Source: Saprospiraceae bacterium (GTDB lineage Bacteria; Bacteroidota; Bacteroidia; Chitinophagales; Saprospiraceae). From it: a DNA stretch of 64,000 bases. The position numbers and the translations under genes were made by a program. Position 1 is the first letter of the stretch. The number at the start of each line of letters is the position of its first letter. A model generated the notes under the pieces. It did no database searches. It was not told where the DNA came from and worked only from the letters and a program-made list of their open reading frames with translations. Below are positions 18,491 through 27,293 of the stretch, piece after piece. The stretch covers positions 1-64,000 of the forward strand of contig JADJYH010000013.1 of assembly GCA_016719855.1 (NCBI GenBank), written 5' to 3'.

Positions 18491-19495
18491 ATGCCCAAAC
18501 CTTCCCTCGACATAGATTCCATCTTCCATTCCTTTGAAAATCAACGAGTCATGGTGGTCGGCGATGTGATGCTTGACCGTTACGTCACTGGCCGTGCCAA
18601 TCGCATCTCACCAGAGGCTCCTGTGCCTGTGCTCGAATTTGAGCAGGAAGATAGCCGGTTGGGTGGCGCTGCCAACGTTGCTTTGAACTTGAAATCACTT
18701 GGGGCTACGACGATTTTGTGTGGCGTGGTGGGGAGGGATGCCGACGGAATTCACTTTTTGGAGTGCATGGAGGAGAACGGGATAGCAGCGGGTGGGGTCC
18801 TTGGTAGTGCTGACCGTATTACCACCGTCAAAACCCGAATCATTGCTGGGAAACAACAACTGCTCCGCCTGGACAAAGAACAGACGCATGACCTCTCCAA
18901 CTTCGATTCGACCCGGTTTTTGGAAAATGCCATTGAACTGATGGAGCGGGAAGCCATCACGGGCGTTATTTTTCAGGACTATAATAAAGGTGTATTGACC
19001 GAGGCTGTCATCCAGACCCTCATCCATGCGGCCAAAAAGCGCGGTATTCCCATTTCTGTTGACCCCAAGCGCCACAATTTTTGGAGCTACCAAGCTGTGG
19101 ACCTTTTCAAACCCAACTTGAAGGAAGTTCGGGACGCATTGCAAACCAATATTTCGCCTCATTTCGCTGCCCTGAAATCGGCATCAAAATCCATACGTGA
19201 CCGCAACCAATGCCGAATCACCTTGATTACTTTGTCCGAGCAGGGCGTTTTTCTCGATGACGGCAGCCTGGCACAAATATTTCCAACCCATCCCCGAACC
19301 GTGGCCGATGTTTGCGGTGCTGGCTACACGGTCATCAGCATTGCAGCGTTGGCTTTGTCAGCAGGCTTGTCATCGCCGGAGATTGCTTTGTTGGCCAATC
19401 TGGCTGGAGGCCAAGTTGTCGAAAAAACTGGCGTTGTTTCAGTGGACAAGGAAAAATTGAGGCAGGAGCTGTTGCAAGTTTTGCTCGAAGCATGA
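18491..19495 (+). CDS. PfkB-family heptose-7-phosphate kinase homologue with altered catalytic Asp
   Basis: 334 aa matching the kinase domain of HldE/RfaE (D-glycero-beta-D-manno-heptose-7-phosphate 1-kinase, for LPS heptose). Motifs: MVVGDVMLDRYVTG, ANRISPEAPVPV, RLGGAANVALNL, FQDYNKGVLT, ISVDPK. The start MPKPSLDIDS is used; the ORF extends further up only through the terminator. The kinase signature normally reads DVSGAGDTV, whose Asp is the catalytic base; here it reads DVCGAGYTV, with Tyr279 (codon 19325-19327) in that position. One G-to-T change would explain it, so either an error or an inactive kinase. The nucleotidyltransferase domain is absent, as in separate HldA-type kinases. Confidence 0.85.
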   Translation: MPKPSLDIDSIFHSFENQRVMVVGDVMLDRYVTGRANRISPEAPVPVLEFEQEDSRLGGAANVALNLKSLGATTILCGVVGRDADGIHFLECMEENGIAAGGVLGSADRITTVKTRIIAGKQQLLRLDKEQTHDLSNFDSTRFLENAIELMEREAITGVIFQDYNKGVLTEAVIQTLIHAAKKRGIPISVDPKRHNFWSYQAVDLFKPNLKEVRDALQTNISPHFAALKSASKSIRDRNQCRITLITLSEQGVFLDDGSLAQIFPTHPRTVADVCGAGYTVISIAALALSAGLSSPEIALLANLAGGQVVEKTGVVSVDKEKLRQELLQVLLEA

Positions 19496-19645
19496 TGGGT
19501 GTTTGTTTTGCGAAGGGGGCTTGGGGCGGCGTTTTCATGAAACCTAAGGCTGGCATAATACATTAATATTCAAGTATCTAGCTGTTATTGAATGGACAAC
19601 CAACCATATTCAGGTAAAAATAATTGACACAGCTTTAACCGTGGT

Positions 19646-19676
19646 TTTGATACTTGCCAAACACCGATTACCTTTG
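19646..19676 (+). promoter_or_regulatory. Promoter of the SAM riboswitch-homoserine dehydrogenase transcript
   Basis: TTTG (19646-19649), exactly 19 bp, then TACCTTTG (19669-19676): a perfect match to the Bacteroidota sigma consensus. The predicted start is near 19682, just before the aptamer. Confidence 0.8.
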
Positions 19677-19696
19677 CCACCAGTTCTTTGAGCTCC

Positions 19697-19820
19697 AACA
19701 CTTATCAAGAAAGGCTGAGGGATATGGCCCTACGACGCCTTGACAACCTGTCTTCGACCCATGGTCGGGATAAGGTGTCAATTCCAACCCTGCGCTGACA
19801 GCAGGGGCAGATAGGTCGCT
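19697..19820 (+). ncRNA. SAM-I (S-box) riboswitch
   Basis: Core elements in order: ACTTATCAAGAAAGGCTGAG, GGGATATGGCCC, TACGACGCCTTGACAACCTG, then AAGGTGTCAATTCC and a GATAGGT that closes P1 against ACTTATC. These are the conserved S-box P1/P2/P3/J elements, including the SAM-contacting internal loop. It binds S-adenosylmethionine and switches off downstream methionine-related genes. Confidence 0.92.
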
Positions 19821-19865
19821 GTGAGTGTTTAATCCGCTGAAAATTTCCTTTTTTCAAAATATTAA

Positions 19866-19899
19866 AGCTCATCCGGTGACTTGCCGGATGAGCTTTTTT
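19866..19899 (+). terminator. Riboswitch-controlled terminator
   Basis: Perfect 11-bp stem AGCTCATCCGG (19866-19876) with CCGGATGAGCT (19884-19894) then T6. It lies 45 nt after the aptamer and 170 bp before the gene. The stretch 19900-20070 also has a GGTAAATGTT/AACATTTACC hairpin (19935-19979). Confidence 0.88.
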
Positions 19900-20031
19900 C
19901 ATTTTGGCAAGCGCTACCAAGCGCAGTTTTTTTTTGGTAAATGTTCGGAGCAAGACTTCATTGTATCATCAACATTTACCAAGGAAAATGTCAAGTGAAA
20001 AACTCAGTGCGCAAGCTCGCCCTTCACTTTT

Positions 20032-20067
20032 TCCCTTCGCCTTTTTCCTTTTTCCTTTTTCCTTTTA
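20032..20067. repeat. Direct tandem word before homoserine dehydrogenase
   Basis: Four copies of CCTTTTT in a row ending 4 bp before the ATG at 20071. It occupies the ribosome-binding region. Confidence 0.6.
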
Positions 20068-20070
20068 AAA

Positions 20071-21312
20071 ATGTCCTATCAAAAAAGTCTGAACATTGGC
20101 CTATTCGGCTACGGTGTGGTCGGCAGCGCTGTATTTGAGGTGCTTACCCACACGCCTTCGCTCAATGCCAGTGTCACGAAGATTTGCATCAAACACCCGG
20201 GCAAACAGCGGAAAATCGCTGCCGAATTTTTTACCACGAACAAGCAAGAACTCCTTGACAATGAGGCGATTAACGTCATCATCGAAATGACGGACGACGC
20301 CGATGCCGCCATTAAAATCGTTCGGGAAAGCCTCAGAAGGGGCAAAGCGGTCATCACCGCCAACAAGAAAATGGTGGCCGAAAACCTGGCGGAATTGGTG
20401 GAATTGCAACAACGCTACGGTACGCCCTTGCTCTACGAATCGGCCTGTTGTGCCAGCATCCCAGTCATCCGCAACTTGGAGGAGTATTACGACAACGACC
20501 TGCTGCACGGTGTGGAGGGCATCATCAACGGCAGCACCAATTTTATACTGACGAAGATTTTTGACGAAAAACTGCCATACAGTGAGGCGCTGAGGCAGGC
20601 ACAAGCGTTGGGTTTCGCCGAAAGCGACCCCTCGCTCGACGTGGAAGGCCATGATGCGTTGAACAAGTTGTGCCTGCTGTTGGCGCATGCTTACGGCATC
20701 GTGGCGCACCCTTCCGAGCTGCTCCGGCACGGAATCCATCGGTTGAACGCTATTGACAGCGAGGTGGCTGCTGCGCAGGGTGCCCAAATCAAGTTGGTGG
20801 CCAGGGCCATGAAGCAGGAAAACGGTGAGATAGCTGCATTTGTGCTGCCGCAATTTGTCAAACCGCCCCATCTGCTGCATACCGTGCGCAACGAGTACAA
20901 CGGCGTGGTGCTGACCAGCGCCCTGGCCGATGAGCAGTTTTTTTACGGAAAAGGTGCGGGCGGTTTCCCAACTGCTTCTGCTATCCTCGCTGACCTCTCG
21001 GCCTTGCGCTATGATTACCGCTACGAGTACAAAAAACTGTTGCTCCAAGAGCCGTCTGTGCTATGTTCGGAGGTGAAACTCAACGTTTACGTCAGTTTTC
21101 AAGATTGGCAGATGCTGCCAGTGGATGCATTCGAGGAGATACACGAGTACTATTCGGGCCGGGCCTTCCATTACCGAAAAGGCGTTGTTTCACTGAAAAA
21201 ATTGCTCAAAAACGATTGGTGGAAACAGCCGGGCGTGTCGCTGGTACTGCTGGAGGAGGGCATTGCGGAGCAAAAAAAGGGTGAAAAAATGGCTCACGCC
21301 GAAGCACATTGA
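20071..21312 (+). CDS. Homoserine dehydrogenase
   Basis: Reduces aspartate semialdehyde to homoserine with NAD(P)H, the branch point to methionine and threonine. 413 aa. The N-terminal Rossmann motif is GLFGYGVVGSAVFEVL; ITANKKMVAENL, GIINGSTNFILTKI and the catalytic GFAESDPSLDVEGHDALNKL follow (Asp and Lys of the family present). There is no aspartokinase domain and no clear ACT domain; the C-terminal ~100 residues are divergent. The SAM-I riboswitch upstream ties it to methionine supply, and it is the only gene in the unit, so it is probably a methionine-dedicated isozyme. Confidence 0.9.
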   Translation: MSYQKSLNIGLFGYGVVGSAVFEVLTHTPSLNASVTKICIKHPGKQRKIAAEFFTTNKQELLDNEAINVIIEMTDDADAAIKIVRESLRRGKAVITANKKMVAENLAELVELQQRYGTPLLYESACCASIPVIRNLEEYYDNDLLHGVEGIINGSTNFILTKIFDEKLPYSEALRQAQALGFAESDPSLDVEGHDALNKLCLLLAHAYGIVAHPSELLRHGIHRLNAIDSEVAAAQGAQIKLVARAMKQENGEIAAFVLPQFVKPPHLLHTVRNEYNGVVLTSALADEQFFYGKGAGGFPTASAILADLSALRYDYRYEYKKLLLQEPSVLCSEVKLNVYVSFQDWQMLPVDAFEEIHEYYSGRAFHYRKGVVSLKKLLKNDWWKQPGVSLVLLEEGIAEQKKGEKMAHAEAH

Positions 21313-21319
21313 CCTTTTG

Positions 21320-21386
21320 CCTTGCGCTGAATAAAAAACCTGTTAGTGCTTCGAAGCACTAACAGGTTTTTTTATTCAGCGCAAGG
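21320..21386. terminator. 33-bp near-perfect palindrome between converging genes
   Basis: Arms 21320-21352 and 21353-21386 are reverse complements with only one extra T and no loop (centre AGTGCTTCGAAGCACT). A6/T7 runs sit inside the arms, so either strand gives a stem followed by T7. Acts as a bidirectional terminator, but is about twice the usual length. Confidence 0.85.
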
Positions 21387-21393
21387 TCCTCAT

Positions 21394-22587
21394 TTAAATC
21401 AATACCCGGCTCCTCGAAATTTTGTCCTTGACCACAGGTTTTAAAAGCTCGGCGGCCTGCAAAATCAATGATTCGCTACTTGGAAATGGCCTAGGCCGGT
21501 TGCCGATTTTCGTTTTCGATTCTTCTGACAGCGCCCGCTTGTCACCATCGAAAGTGGCGGCGTAGTTTTCAAAAATAGCATCCACAGCAAGCGGTTCGGT
21601 GTGGATTATCTCCCGGTCAATATTGTCGAAAAACTCCAACCTGCCGCCAACATGGGCTTCCTTGTGCTGGTACGATTCGAAAACTCGGGCTTTGATGAGC
21701 ACCTTTTTCGGAATCTTGATGTCGTTGCCAGCACTGTCCTTCCTGACATTGCCCCTGTCGTCAAGCACATACTCCCAACCTTCCTCGATGGTCTTGTCGT
21801 CAATGTACTCCCGCTCCTTGATGAGGTCAGGTGAAACATCAATTTCCGTCAACCGCATTACGACTGTATAGTCGTACTTGTAATTTCCCTCCGGGTTCAG
21901 GTGGACGGTGCGCCAATCCGTGTTGAGGTCCCGGACACTGATGCGCTTGATTTCCCGCTCAAAATCCTTGGGCAAAATGGTTCGGCTGTCGTTCTCCATT
22001 TTGAAAAGCACATAGATGGTACCGAGTTCCCTTGCTCGGTTCTTCAGTTTTTCTTCGTCCTTGTACTTTTTGTAATATCGCTGAATGTCTTCAAAATGCT
22101 CATAGGCTTTGCGGGCGGCAGCTTTGTCGCCTCGTTCGGCGTCAACGAGGTAACGCTTACCCTCGGCATAATAGAAATCGGCCGCTTTTTGCTTCGACTC
22201 CAGTTCCAGGTCTTCGATTTTTACGAATTTAAACTCGGCCTTGTAGCCATCACTGGCATAAAGCGGGAGCAGCGGTTCTATCAATTGCTGGCGGAGCAGG
22301 ATTCGGCGATGGATGCGATTGATTTCCACCCAGTTTTCGTCTCGGTTTTCCTTTTCAAGCACCTTGATTTCCCGCATGTCCACGTTGGTGGCCCGTGCAA
22401 AGGCTTCCTCCAGCACCTTTACATGCTTCACTTTTTTCTTCTTTTTCCCTGACAATTTTTTGACGCTGGCAGAGATGGCGCTTTCGTACTCGCCTCGCTC
22501 AAGCAATTTTGCAGGACGTGAACAAGCGCTCAAGACCAGTAATGCAGAGAACACAAACAGGATGGATTTTAATGATGTCGTAAACAT
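21394..22587 (-). CDS. Conserved lipoprotein with helical repeats, function unknown
   Basis: 397 aa. The lipoprotein signal is FVFSALLVLSAC (lipid Cys at 22). Next comes a lysine stretch (SGKKKKKVKHVK), then about 180 residues of charged amphipathic helices of TPR-like character (LERGEYESAISASVKKL, KYKDEEKLKNRARELG). The C-terminal half is beta-rich (NYKYDYTVVMRLTEIDV, GGRLEFFDNIDREI). I know similar proteins only as uncharacterised Bacteroidota lipoproteins. It is probably periplasm-facing. Converges with homoserine dehydrogenase through the long palindrome; a TACCTTGC box (22628-22635, minus) lies about 40 bp upstream. Confidence 0.75.
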   Translation of the reverse strand: MFTTSLKSILFVFSALLVLSACSRPAKLLERGEYESAISASVKKLSGKKKKKVKHVKVLEEAFARATNVDMREIKVLEKENRDENWVEINRIHRRILLRQQLIEPLLPLYASDGYKAEFKFVKIEDLELESKQKAADFYYAEGKRYLVDAERGDKAAARKAYEHFEDIQRYYKKYKDEEKLKNRARELGTIYVLFKMENDSRTILPKDFEREIKRISVRDLNTDWRTVHLNPEGNYKYDYTVVMRLTEIDVSPDLIKEREYIDDKTIEEGWEYVLDDRGNVRKDSAGNDIKIPKKVLIKARVFESYQHKEAHVGGRLEFFDNIDREIIHTEPLAVDAIFENYAATFDGDKRALSEESKTKIGNRPRPFPSSESLILQAAELLKPVVKDKISRSRVLI

Positions 22588-22772
22588 GGCCTAATCGTTT
22601 TGATGGAATAATCTGGATTCTTTCGAGCAAGGTAGTGGGCATTCCCCAATGCCTTCTAATGTAACGTTAAAAAAAAGGGCTTGGCCGTTAAGAAATTTTA
22701 ACGCCTGTCCGCAATAGTTAAAAGCGGTTATTTCGACGATTCGGTGTAACAAAATTGAAGGCGATTTGGCAT

Positions 22773-22861
22773 GTTGGGTGGTTGGCGTGTTGGCGTGTTG
22801 GCTGGCTCCTAGGGTTGCAGCAGTTTTTAACCAAAACGCCAAAACGCCAACCACCCAACTA
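22773..22861. repeat. Tandem-word hairpin starting at the pepT stop codon
   Basis: Left arm 22773-22803 and right arm 22829-22859 match at about 29 of 31 positions. The word is TTGGCGTG/TTGGCGTT. On the minus strand the pepT stop TAG (22859-22861) is followed at once by TTGGGTGGTTGGCG. Confidence 0.85.
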
Positions 22862-24105
22862 CCCGTTCTCTTCCCAAATCATCGCCAAATGCACAATGGT
22901 TCGCACCGCCGCCTCCATGTCCAGCACGGAAACCCATTCCAGTTTGGAGTGAAAGGCGTGTTCACCTGCAAAGATGTTTGGGCAGGGCAGCCCCATGTAC
23001 GACAGCCTCGACCCGTCCGTGCCGCCACGGATACTCGACCTATCAGGCTTGAGGCCTGCCCTTCGGATGGCCTCGATGGCATTGTTCGTCACTTCTGGGT
23101 GCTTGTCGAGCACTTTTTTCATGTTGCGGTACTGTTCGGTGACCTTGAATTCAGCACTTGAATTTGGATATTCCTTCAGCACCTTGTTCATGATTTTGCG
23201 AAGCACCTCCTCATGTTCGGCCAGTTTTTCGTCCGTGAAATCCCGAATGATAAACTTGACGGTGGCTTTTTCGACCATGCCTTCCATTACTACTGGATGC
23301 ACGAAGCCCTCTTTGCCTTCGGTGCTTTCGGGGGAGAGGCCATCTTTGGGCAGTGCTGCCACGATTTCACTGGCAATCTTGATGGCACTTTCCATTTTGC
23401 CCTTGGCAAATCCAGGGTGGGCGCTCACGCCGTGAATGGTGATGAGCACGCCGTCCGCAGAAAAGGTTTCGTCTTCAATGGAGCCAGCTTTTTCACCGTC
23501 AATCGTGTACCCGAACTTGGCGCCCAGTTTTTTCATGTCCAGCTTGTCCACGCCCCGGCCAATTTCCTCATCTGGCGTAAACAGGATTTTAATTTCGCCA
23601 TGCTTCACTTCTGGGTGGGTCATTAGGAAGTTTGTGGCATCAATGATTTCAGCCAGGCCCGCCTTGTTGTCGGCACCGAGGAGGGTAGTGCCACTGGCGG
23701 TGACGATGTCGTTGCCAATTTGGTCGGCAAGGTGCGGGTGGTCTTTCGGGCGTAGCACCTGTGTAGTATCGTCAGGTAGCACGATGTCCCCACCTTTATA
23801 CTTTTGTGAACGATTGGCTTCACGTTCTCCCCGCTGCAATCCGGAGAGGTGTCCATGTGCGAGCAGAAGCAGATGACGGGCACATTTTTGCTGGTATTGG
23901 ATGGAATGGTGCCATAGACGTAGCCGTATTTATTGAGTTTGGCATCGGTGATGCCGATGGCCCTAAGTTCCTTGACCAAGATTTTTGCAAGATTTTTTTG
24001 CTTCTCAGAGGACGGGATGGTTTTAGATTCCGGGTCGGATTGAGTGTCAATTTTCACGTAGCGAAGGAAGCGTTCAAGTACGGTGTGCTTAATTTTTAAG
24101 GACAT
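22859..24105 (-). CDS. pepT: Peptidase T (tripeptidase), one frameshift
   Basis: A cytosolic M20B zinc aminotripeptidase. The start MSLKIKHTVLERFLRYVKID fits. Metal and catalytic motifs: ICFCSHMDTSPD (His and Asp), LLGADNKAGLAEI, LFTPDEEIGRGVDKLD (Glu pair), GVSAHPGFAKG, RSSIRGGTDGSRLSYMGLPCPN and the final His in GEHAFHSKLEWVSVLDMEAA. The frame breaks at an AAAA run near 23804; adding one A gives KPIVHKKYKGGDIVLP and about 415 aa (E. coli PepT is 408). Almost certainly an intact gene with a base-calling error. The stop codon is part of a tandem-word hairpin. Confidence 0.94.
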
Positions 24106-24218
24106 GGTATTTATTTAAGTATTGATAATCAATGAGTTGTAGATTTCTTGCTTACAAATTCGGCACAAAATAAGGACTTGGCGAGACTATTTATCGTGAC
24201 AAAAAACAGCTTTTTTCT

Positions 24219-24248
24219 TGTTGACCACTAGTAAATGCCGTTTCTTTG
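24219..24248 (+). promoter_or_regulatory. Candidate promoter in the gap before the 24.5-kb lipoprotein
   Basis: CTTGTTG then, after about 17-20 bp, TTTCTTTG (24241-24248). It would give a 270-nt leader. I see no other feature in the 24106-24528 gap. Confidence 0.3.
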
Positions 24249-24528
24249 CGTCGCCCTTAACAAAATATTAATCTATTATCAGGCATCATTCCTACCATTC
24301 TGCACGTTTTCGGGGCGAAAATTAAACGTGCCACAAAATATTCACACAAAAGAAATGAACAAAACACAATTGTGACCTCTTTACTAGAGTATCAAGTCAA
24401 AGGTAAATCTAGTTTGAACAGGTTCACAAATTTGACAAAAGGAATCACTCGCAAAAATCCTAAAAGTCAGGCTCAAGAAACTTTCAAACTCATAAACCAT
24501 AATCACTTAACTAAATTTCTATTTCAAC

Positions 24529-25448
24529 ATGAAAAAATTCTCTGGATTTTCTCTAGCGCATTGCTGCTTTCTGTTGCCTTTTTGTCCACCGGTTGCGGTG
24601 AAGACGAAACAACTACCGACCTCGCCCCTATAGTTTCTATCACCGCTGGCCCTACACCCCAATCGGTTGTAGCTGGTGTTGGCACTACGGTGACGGTTTC
24701 CGTTGAAGCTACAAAAGGCACAAAAGCACTCCATTCTGTAACCGTTTATGAAGGTGACACTAAACTTTCTCTTAATGACATTACGCTTGATGGCAACCCA
24801 CTGCTTATCACTACCCCAACTGATGTAATGACTTGGGATATTGGTATCGAAGTACAAGCTGATGCAGGCAAAGCAACCTACAGAATAGTTGTTGAAGACG
24901 AAGGTGGCCTAACCGACGAAGCCACTTTCGAAATAACCGTTGAAGAAGCCATCGAAGAAACTATCGAAGGCGTGAACATCAACCTTTGGAACCAAGCTGG
25001 CCCAGTTGGCACAGGTGCCATAGACCTTGACACTGGTGGTGGCACTGGCACGAACGACGTGGCAGCTGAACTCCGTGACATGGGTATTGACTCATTGGCT
25101 GGCTCAGGCGACAACTGGCGCCGTCGCATCGGTGGGATTAACGGCACCGAAGTACGTTACGTTGGCAACACCAGCGGTAGCGCTGACTTTGGTGCAGTTG
25201 CATCGAAGGAAGCTATCGTTGCACTTTTTGATGGTGGCGATGACCTGATTACTGCCAACACCATCTCTACTGGTAATATTGATGTATGGGGCACCTTCAA
25301 AGTGAGCGACGTTGTCACGCAAGGCGATGTGTTTGCTGTTTACAAAAGCTCATCCAGCACCTACTACCTCGTAGTTGTCAACAGCGTTACCGAAACTACT
25401 ACACTTGGTGACAACGATGACCACTACAACGTTTCCATCAAGTATTGA
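24529..25448 (+). CDS. Exported lipoprotein of unknown function (frameshift in signal peptide)
   Basis: The ATG at 24529 is followed by an A6 run; adding one A gives MKKILWIFSSALLLSVAFLSTGCG, a clear lipoprotein signal, and a 306-aa protein. Without the repair the reading frame only opens upstream in non-coding sequence. Residues 30-140 look like an immunoglobulin/Big-type beta-sandwich (PIVSITAGPTPQSVVAGVG, ATYRIVVEDEGGLTDEATF). The rest is G/T/D-rich and beta (DTGGGTGTNDVAAELRD, GDVFAVYKSSSSTYYLVVV). Probably surface or periplasmic. No family recognised; a hairpin terminator follows. Confidence 0.7.
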
Positions 25449-25472
25449 TTTTCATCAATAACATGATATTCA

Positions 25473-25504
25473 AAAGCGCCCGGCATGAATTTGCCGGGCG
25501 CTTT
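25473..25504 (+). terminator. Terminator hairpin after the 24.5-kb lipoprotein
   Basis: Perfect stem AAAGCGCCCGGC (25473-25484) with GCCGGGCGCTTT (25493-25504); the T tract is only three long. Confidence 0.65.
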
Positions 25505-25619
25505 GCCGTTTTTAACAAGCCGTTAACACAAGTTGGACAGCTATTATATCAAGCTGGGCATGAGTTTGGCTTAATTTTGCAGGGCGAAATGGAGGAATGA
25601 TTTCTTTCTGAAAATTCCC

Positions 25620-25627
25620 TAATTTTG
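25620..25627 (+). promoter_or_regulatory. Candidate -7 box for the DUF1573 gene
   Basis: TAATTTTG, matching TAnnTTTG, 56 bp before the ATG. A second TAATTTTG lies at 25572-25579. Confidence 0.4.
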
Positions 25628-25682
25628 CACCGCTGATTTCAATCGCAACAAAAAAATTTCTCATCACAAAAAAATTAAGAAG

Positions 25683-26270
25683 ATGTTGAAGCAAATCAAA
25701 ATTGGTTTTCTCACGATGATGACTGTAGCTGCTCTTGCAAGCTGCAAAAATGACGCTGCTGACACTGCTGCTGCTACCACTGGCACCACTACCGATGCTA
25801 TGGCACAGCCTGGCGCACCTACAGATGGTACAGCTGCAAACGGACTTTCTACTACAGCCCCAACTGCAGCACCGGGCGAACCTGCTGCTCCCACTGGCCC
25901 TACCACGGTCATGAGCTTCACGGAGACCGAGTTCAACTTTGGCAAAGTGAAAGCTGGCGAGAAGGTAGAGCACGAGTACACTTTTAAGAACACTGGCAAA
26001 GAGCCGTTGGTCATCAGCAACGCCAAAGGTAGCTGCGGTTGCACGGTTCCGGAATGGCCAAAAGAGCCGATTGCACCGGGTGCTTCTGCTAAAATCAAGG
26101 TTAACTTTGACAGCAAAGGCAAGAGTGGCCCGCAAACCAAGCAGGTTACCATCACTGCCAACACCGACCCGGTTCAGTCTATCATCTACATCAAAGGTGA
26201 CGTAATCGGTGACCCAGCAACTGCTGCACCAGCACCTGCTGGTGGTGGTACTGCTCCACAGAAGCAATAA
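25683..26270 (+). CDS. DUF1573 lipoprotein
   Basis: 195 aa. Lipoprotein signal MLKQIKIGFLTMMTVAALASC. A 55-residue A/T/P/G-rich linker leads to a DUF1573 domain (residues about 80-170): FNFGKVKAGEKVEHEYTFKN, then GSCGCTVPEWPKEPIAPG and TITANTDPVQSIIYIKG. This immunoglobulin-like ASPM/SPD-2/Hydin-type domain is widespread and mostly uncharacterised in Bacteroidota. The tail is A/P/G-rich. Intact. A strong terminator follows. Confidence 0.88.
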   Translation: MLKQIKIGFLTMMTVAALASCKNDAADTAAATTGTTTDAMAQPGAPTDGTAANGLSTTAPTAAPGEPAAPTGPTTVMSFTETEFNFGKVKAGEKVEHEYTFKNTGKEPLVISNAKGSCGCTVPEWPKEPIAPGASAKIKVNFDSKGKSGPQTKQVTITANTDPVQSIIYIKGDVIGDPATAAPAPAGGGTAPQKQ

Positions 26271-26291
26271 TCTGATTCAAAAAGTAACACC

Positions 26292-26330
26292 AAGCCTGCA
26301 CAGCAAACCGCTGCGCAGGCTTTTTTTTTT
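26292..26330 (+). terminator. Intrinsic terminator after DUF1573
   Basis: Stem AAGCCTGC (26292-26299) with GCAGGCTT (26315-26322), then T10. Confidence 0.88.
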
Positions 26331-26399
26331 GAGGCTAATTGGCAACCCATTCCGCCCGACTTTGTTTTTTTGCTAACCTTGCGTGCAAAATTTCTTGTT

Positions 26400-27263
26400 T
26401 TGAAAAAATACCTTTCCCTCATCAAGTTCAGCCATACCATTTTTGCGATGCCTTTTGCACTGCTGGGCTTTGTCTTGGGCACTCAGGCTGTTGCCTCGAA
26501 TCTAAGTTGGAGGTTGCTTTTCTTGGTGGTGCTCTGCATGGTCTTTGCACGAAGTGCAGCCATGGCTTTCAACCGTTACCTCGACCGGGAAATTGACTCA
26601 AAAAATCCAAGGACTGCCGTCCGGGAAATTCCCGCTGGCGTGATTTCTCCAGGGGCTGCCCTCGCTTTCACGATAATCAGCGCTGGTTTATTTGTGGCCA
26701 CTACCTGGTTTCTAAACTTTAATTGTTTTATGCTGAGTTGGGTGGCGCTGGCCGTAGTGTTGGGCTACAGCTACACCAAGCGCTTCACGCCGTTGTGCCA
26801 TTTCGTACTGGGATTGGGCTTGGCACTTGCACCCATTGGCGGTTACTTGGCGGTGACCGGATACTTTGAAGTACAGCCAGTTTTGTACTCCTTCGCCGTT
26901 TTTCTTTGGGTGTCCGGGTTCGATATTATTTACGCCTTGCAAGATGAATCGTTTGACCGGGAGCACAAGCTCAAGTCGGTACCTGCTTATTTGGGGAAAG
27001 CACAAGCGCTTCGGCTGGCGAAATTGCTGCACCTGATTTGCTCGGTAGTCATCGTTTTCGCAACATGGCAGGTGTCACAGGCAAATGAACAGCTTGGTTG
27101 GTTGAGCTTTTTTGCGGTTGCATTTTTTTGCGCCTTGCTTTTTTATCAGCATACGCTGGTGAAACCAGACGACTTGCGCAAAGTCAACCTTGCCTTTTTT
27201 ACGACAAACGGCGTGGCGAGCCTGATTTTCTGTGGGGCCGTTATCCTTGATTTTTATGCTTGA
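26400..27263 (+). CDS. UbiA-family prenyltransferase
   Basis: An integral membrane enzyme that attaches a polyprenyl chain to an aromatic acid in quinone synthesis. The Asp-rich motifs are NRYLDREIDSKNPRT and DIIYALQDESFDRE; eight or nine hydrophobic helices. 4-hydroxybenzoate polyprenyltransferase-like (UbiA), although menaquinone users of this phylum also carry such paralogues. I choose a TTG start at 26400, giving (M)KKYLSLIKFSHTIFAMP, the conserved family N-terminus. The frame extends to 26370, but TAACCTTGC just before looks like a promoter -7 box. About 287 aa. No ATG start exists. Confidence 0.85.
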   Translation: MKKYLSLIKFSHTIFAMPFALLGFVLGTQAVASNLSWRLLFLVVLCMVFARSAAMAFNRYLDREIDSKNPRTAVREIPAGVISPGAALAFTIISAGLFVATTWFLNFNCFMLSWVALAVVLGYSYTKRFTPLCHFVLGLGLALAPIGGYLAVTGYFEVQPVLYSFAVFLWVSGFDIIYALQDESFDREHKLKSVPAYLGKAQALRLAKLLHLICSVVIVFATWQVSQANEQLGWLSFFAVAFFCALLFYQHTLVKPDDLRKVNLAFFTTNGVASLIFCGAVILDFYA

Positions 27264-27293
27264 TTTTCTTCGGAAAAACTGATTTGGAAAATG

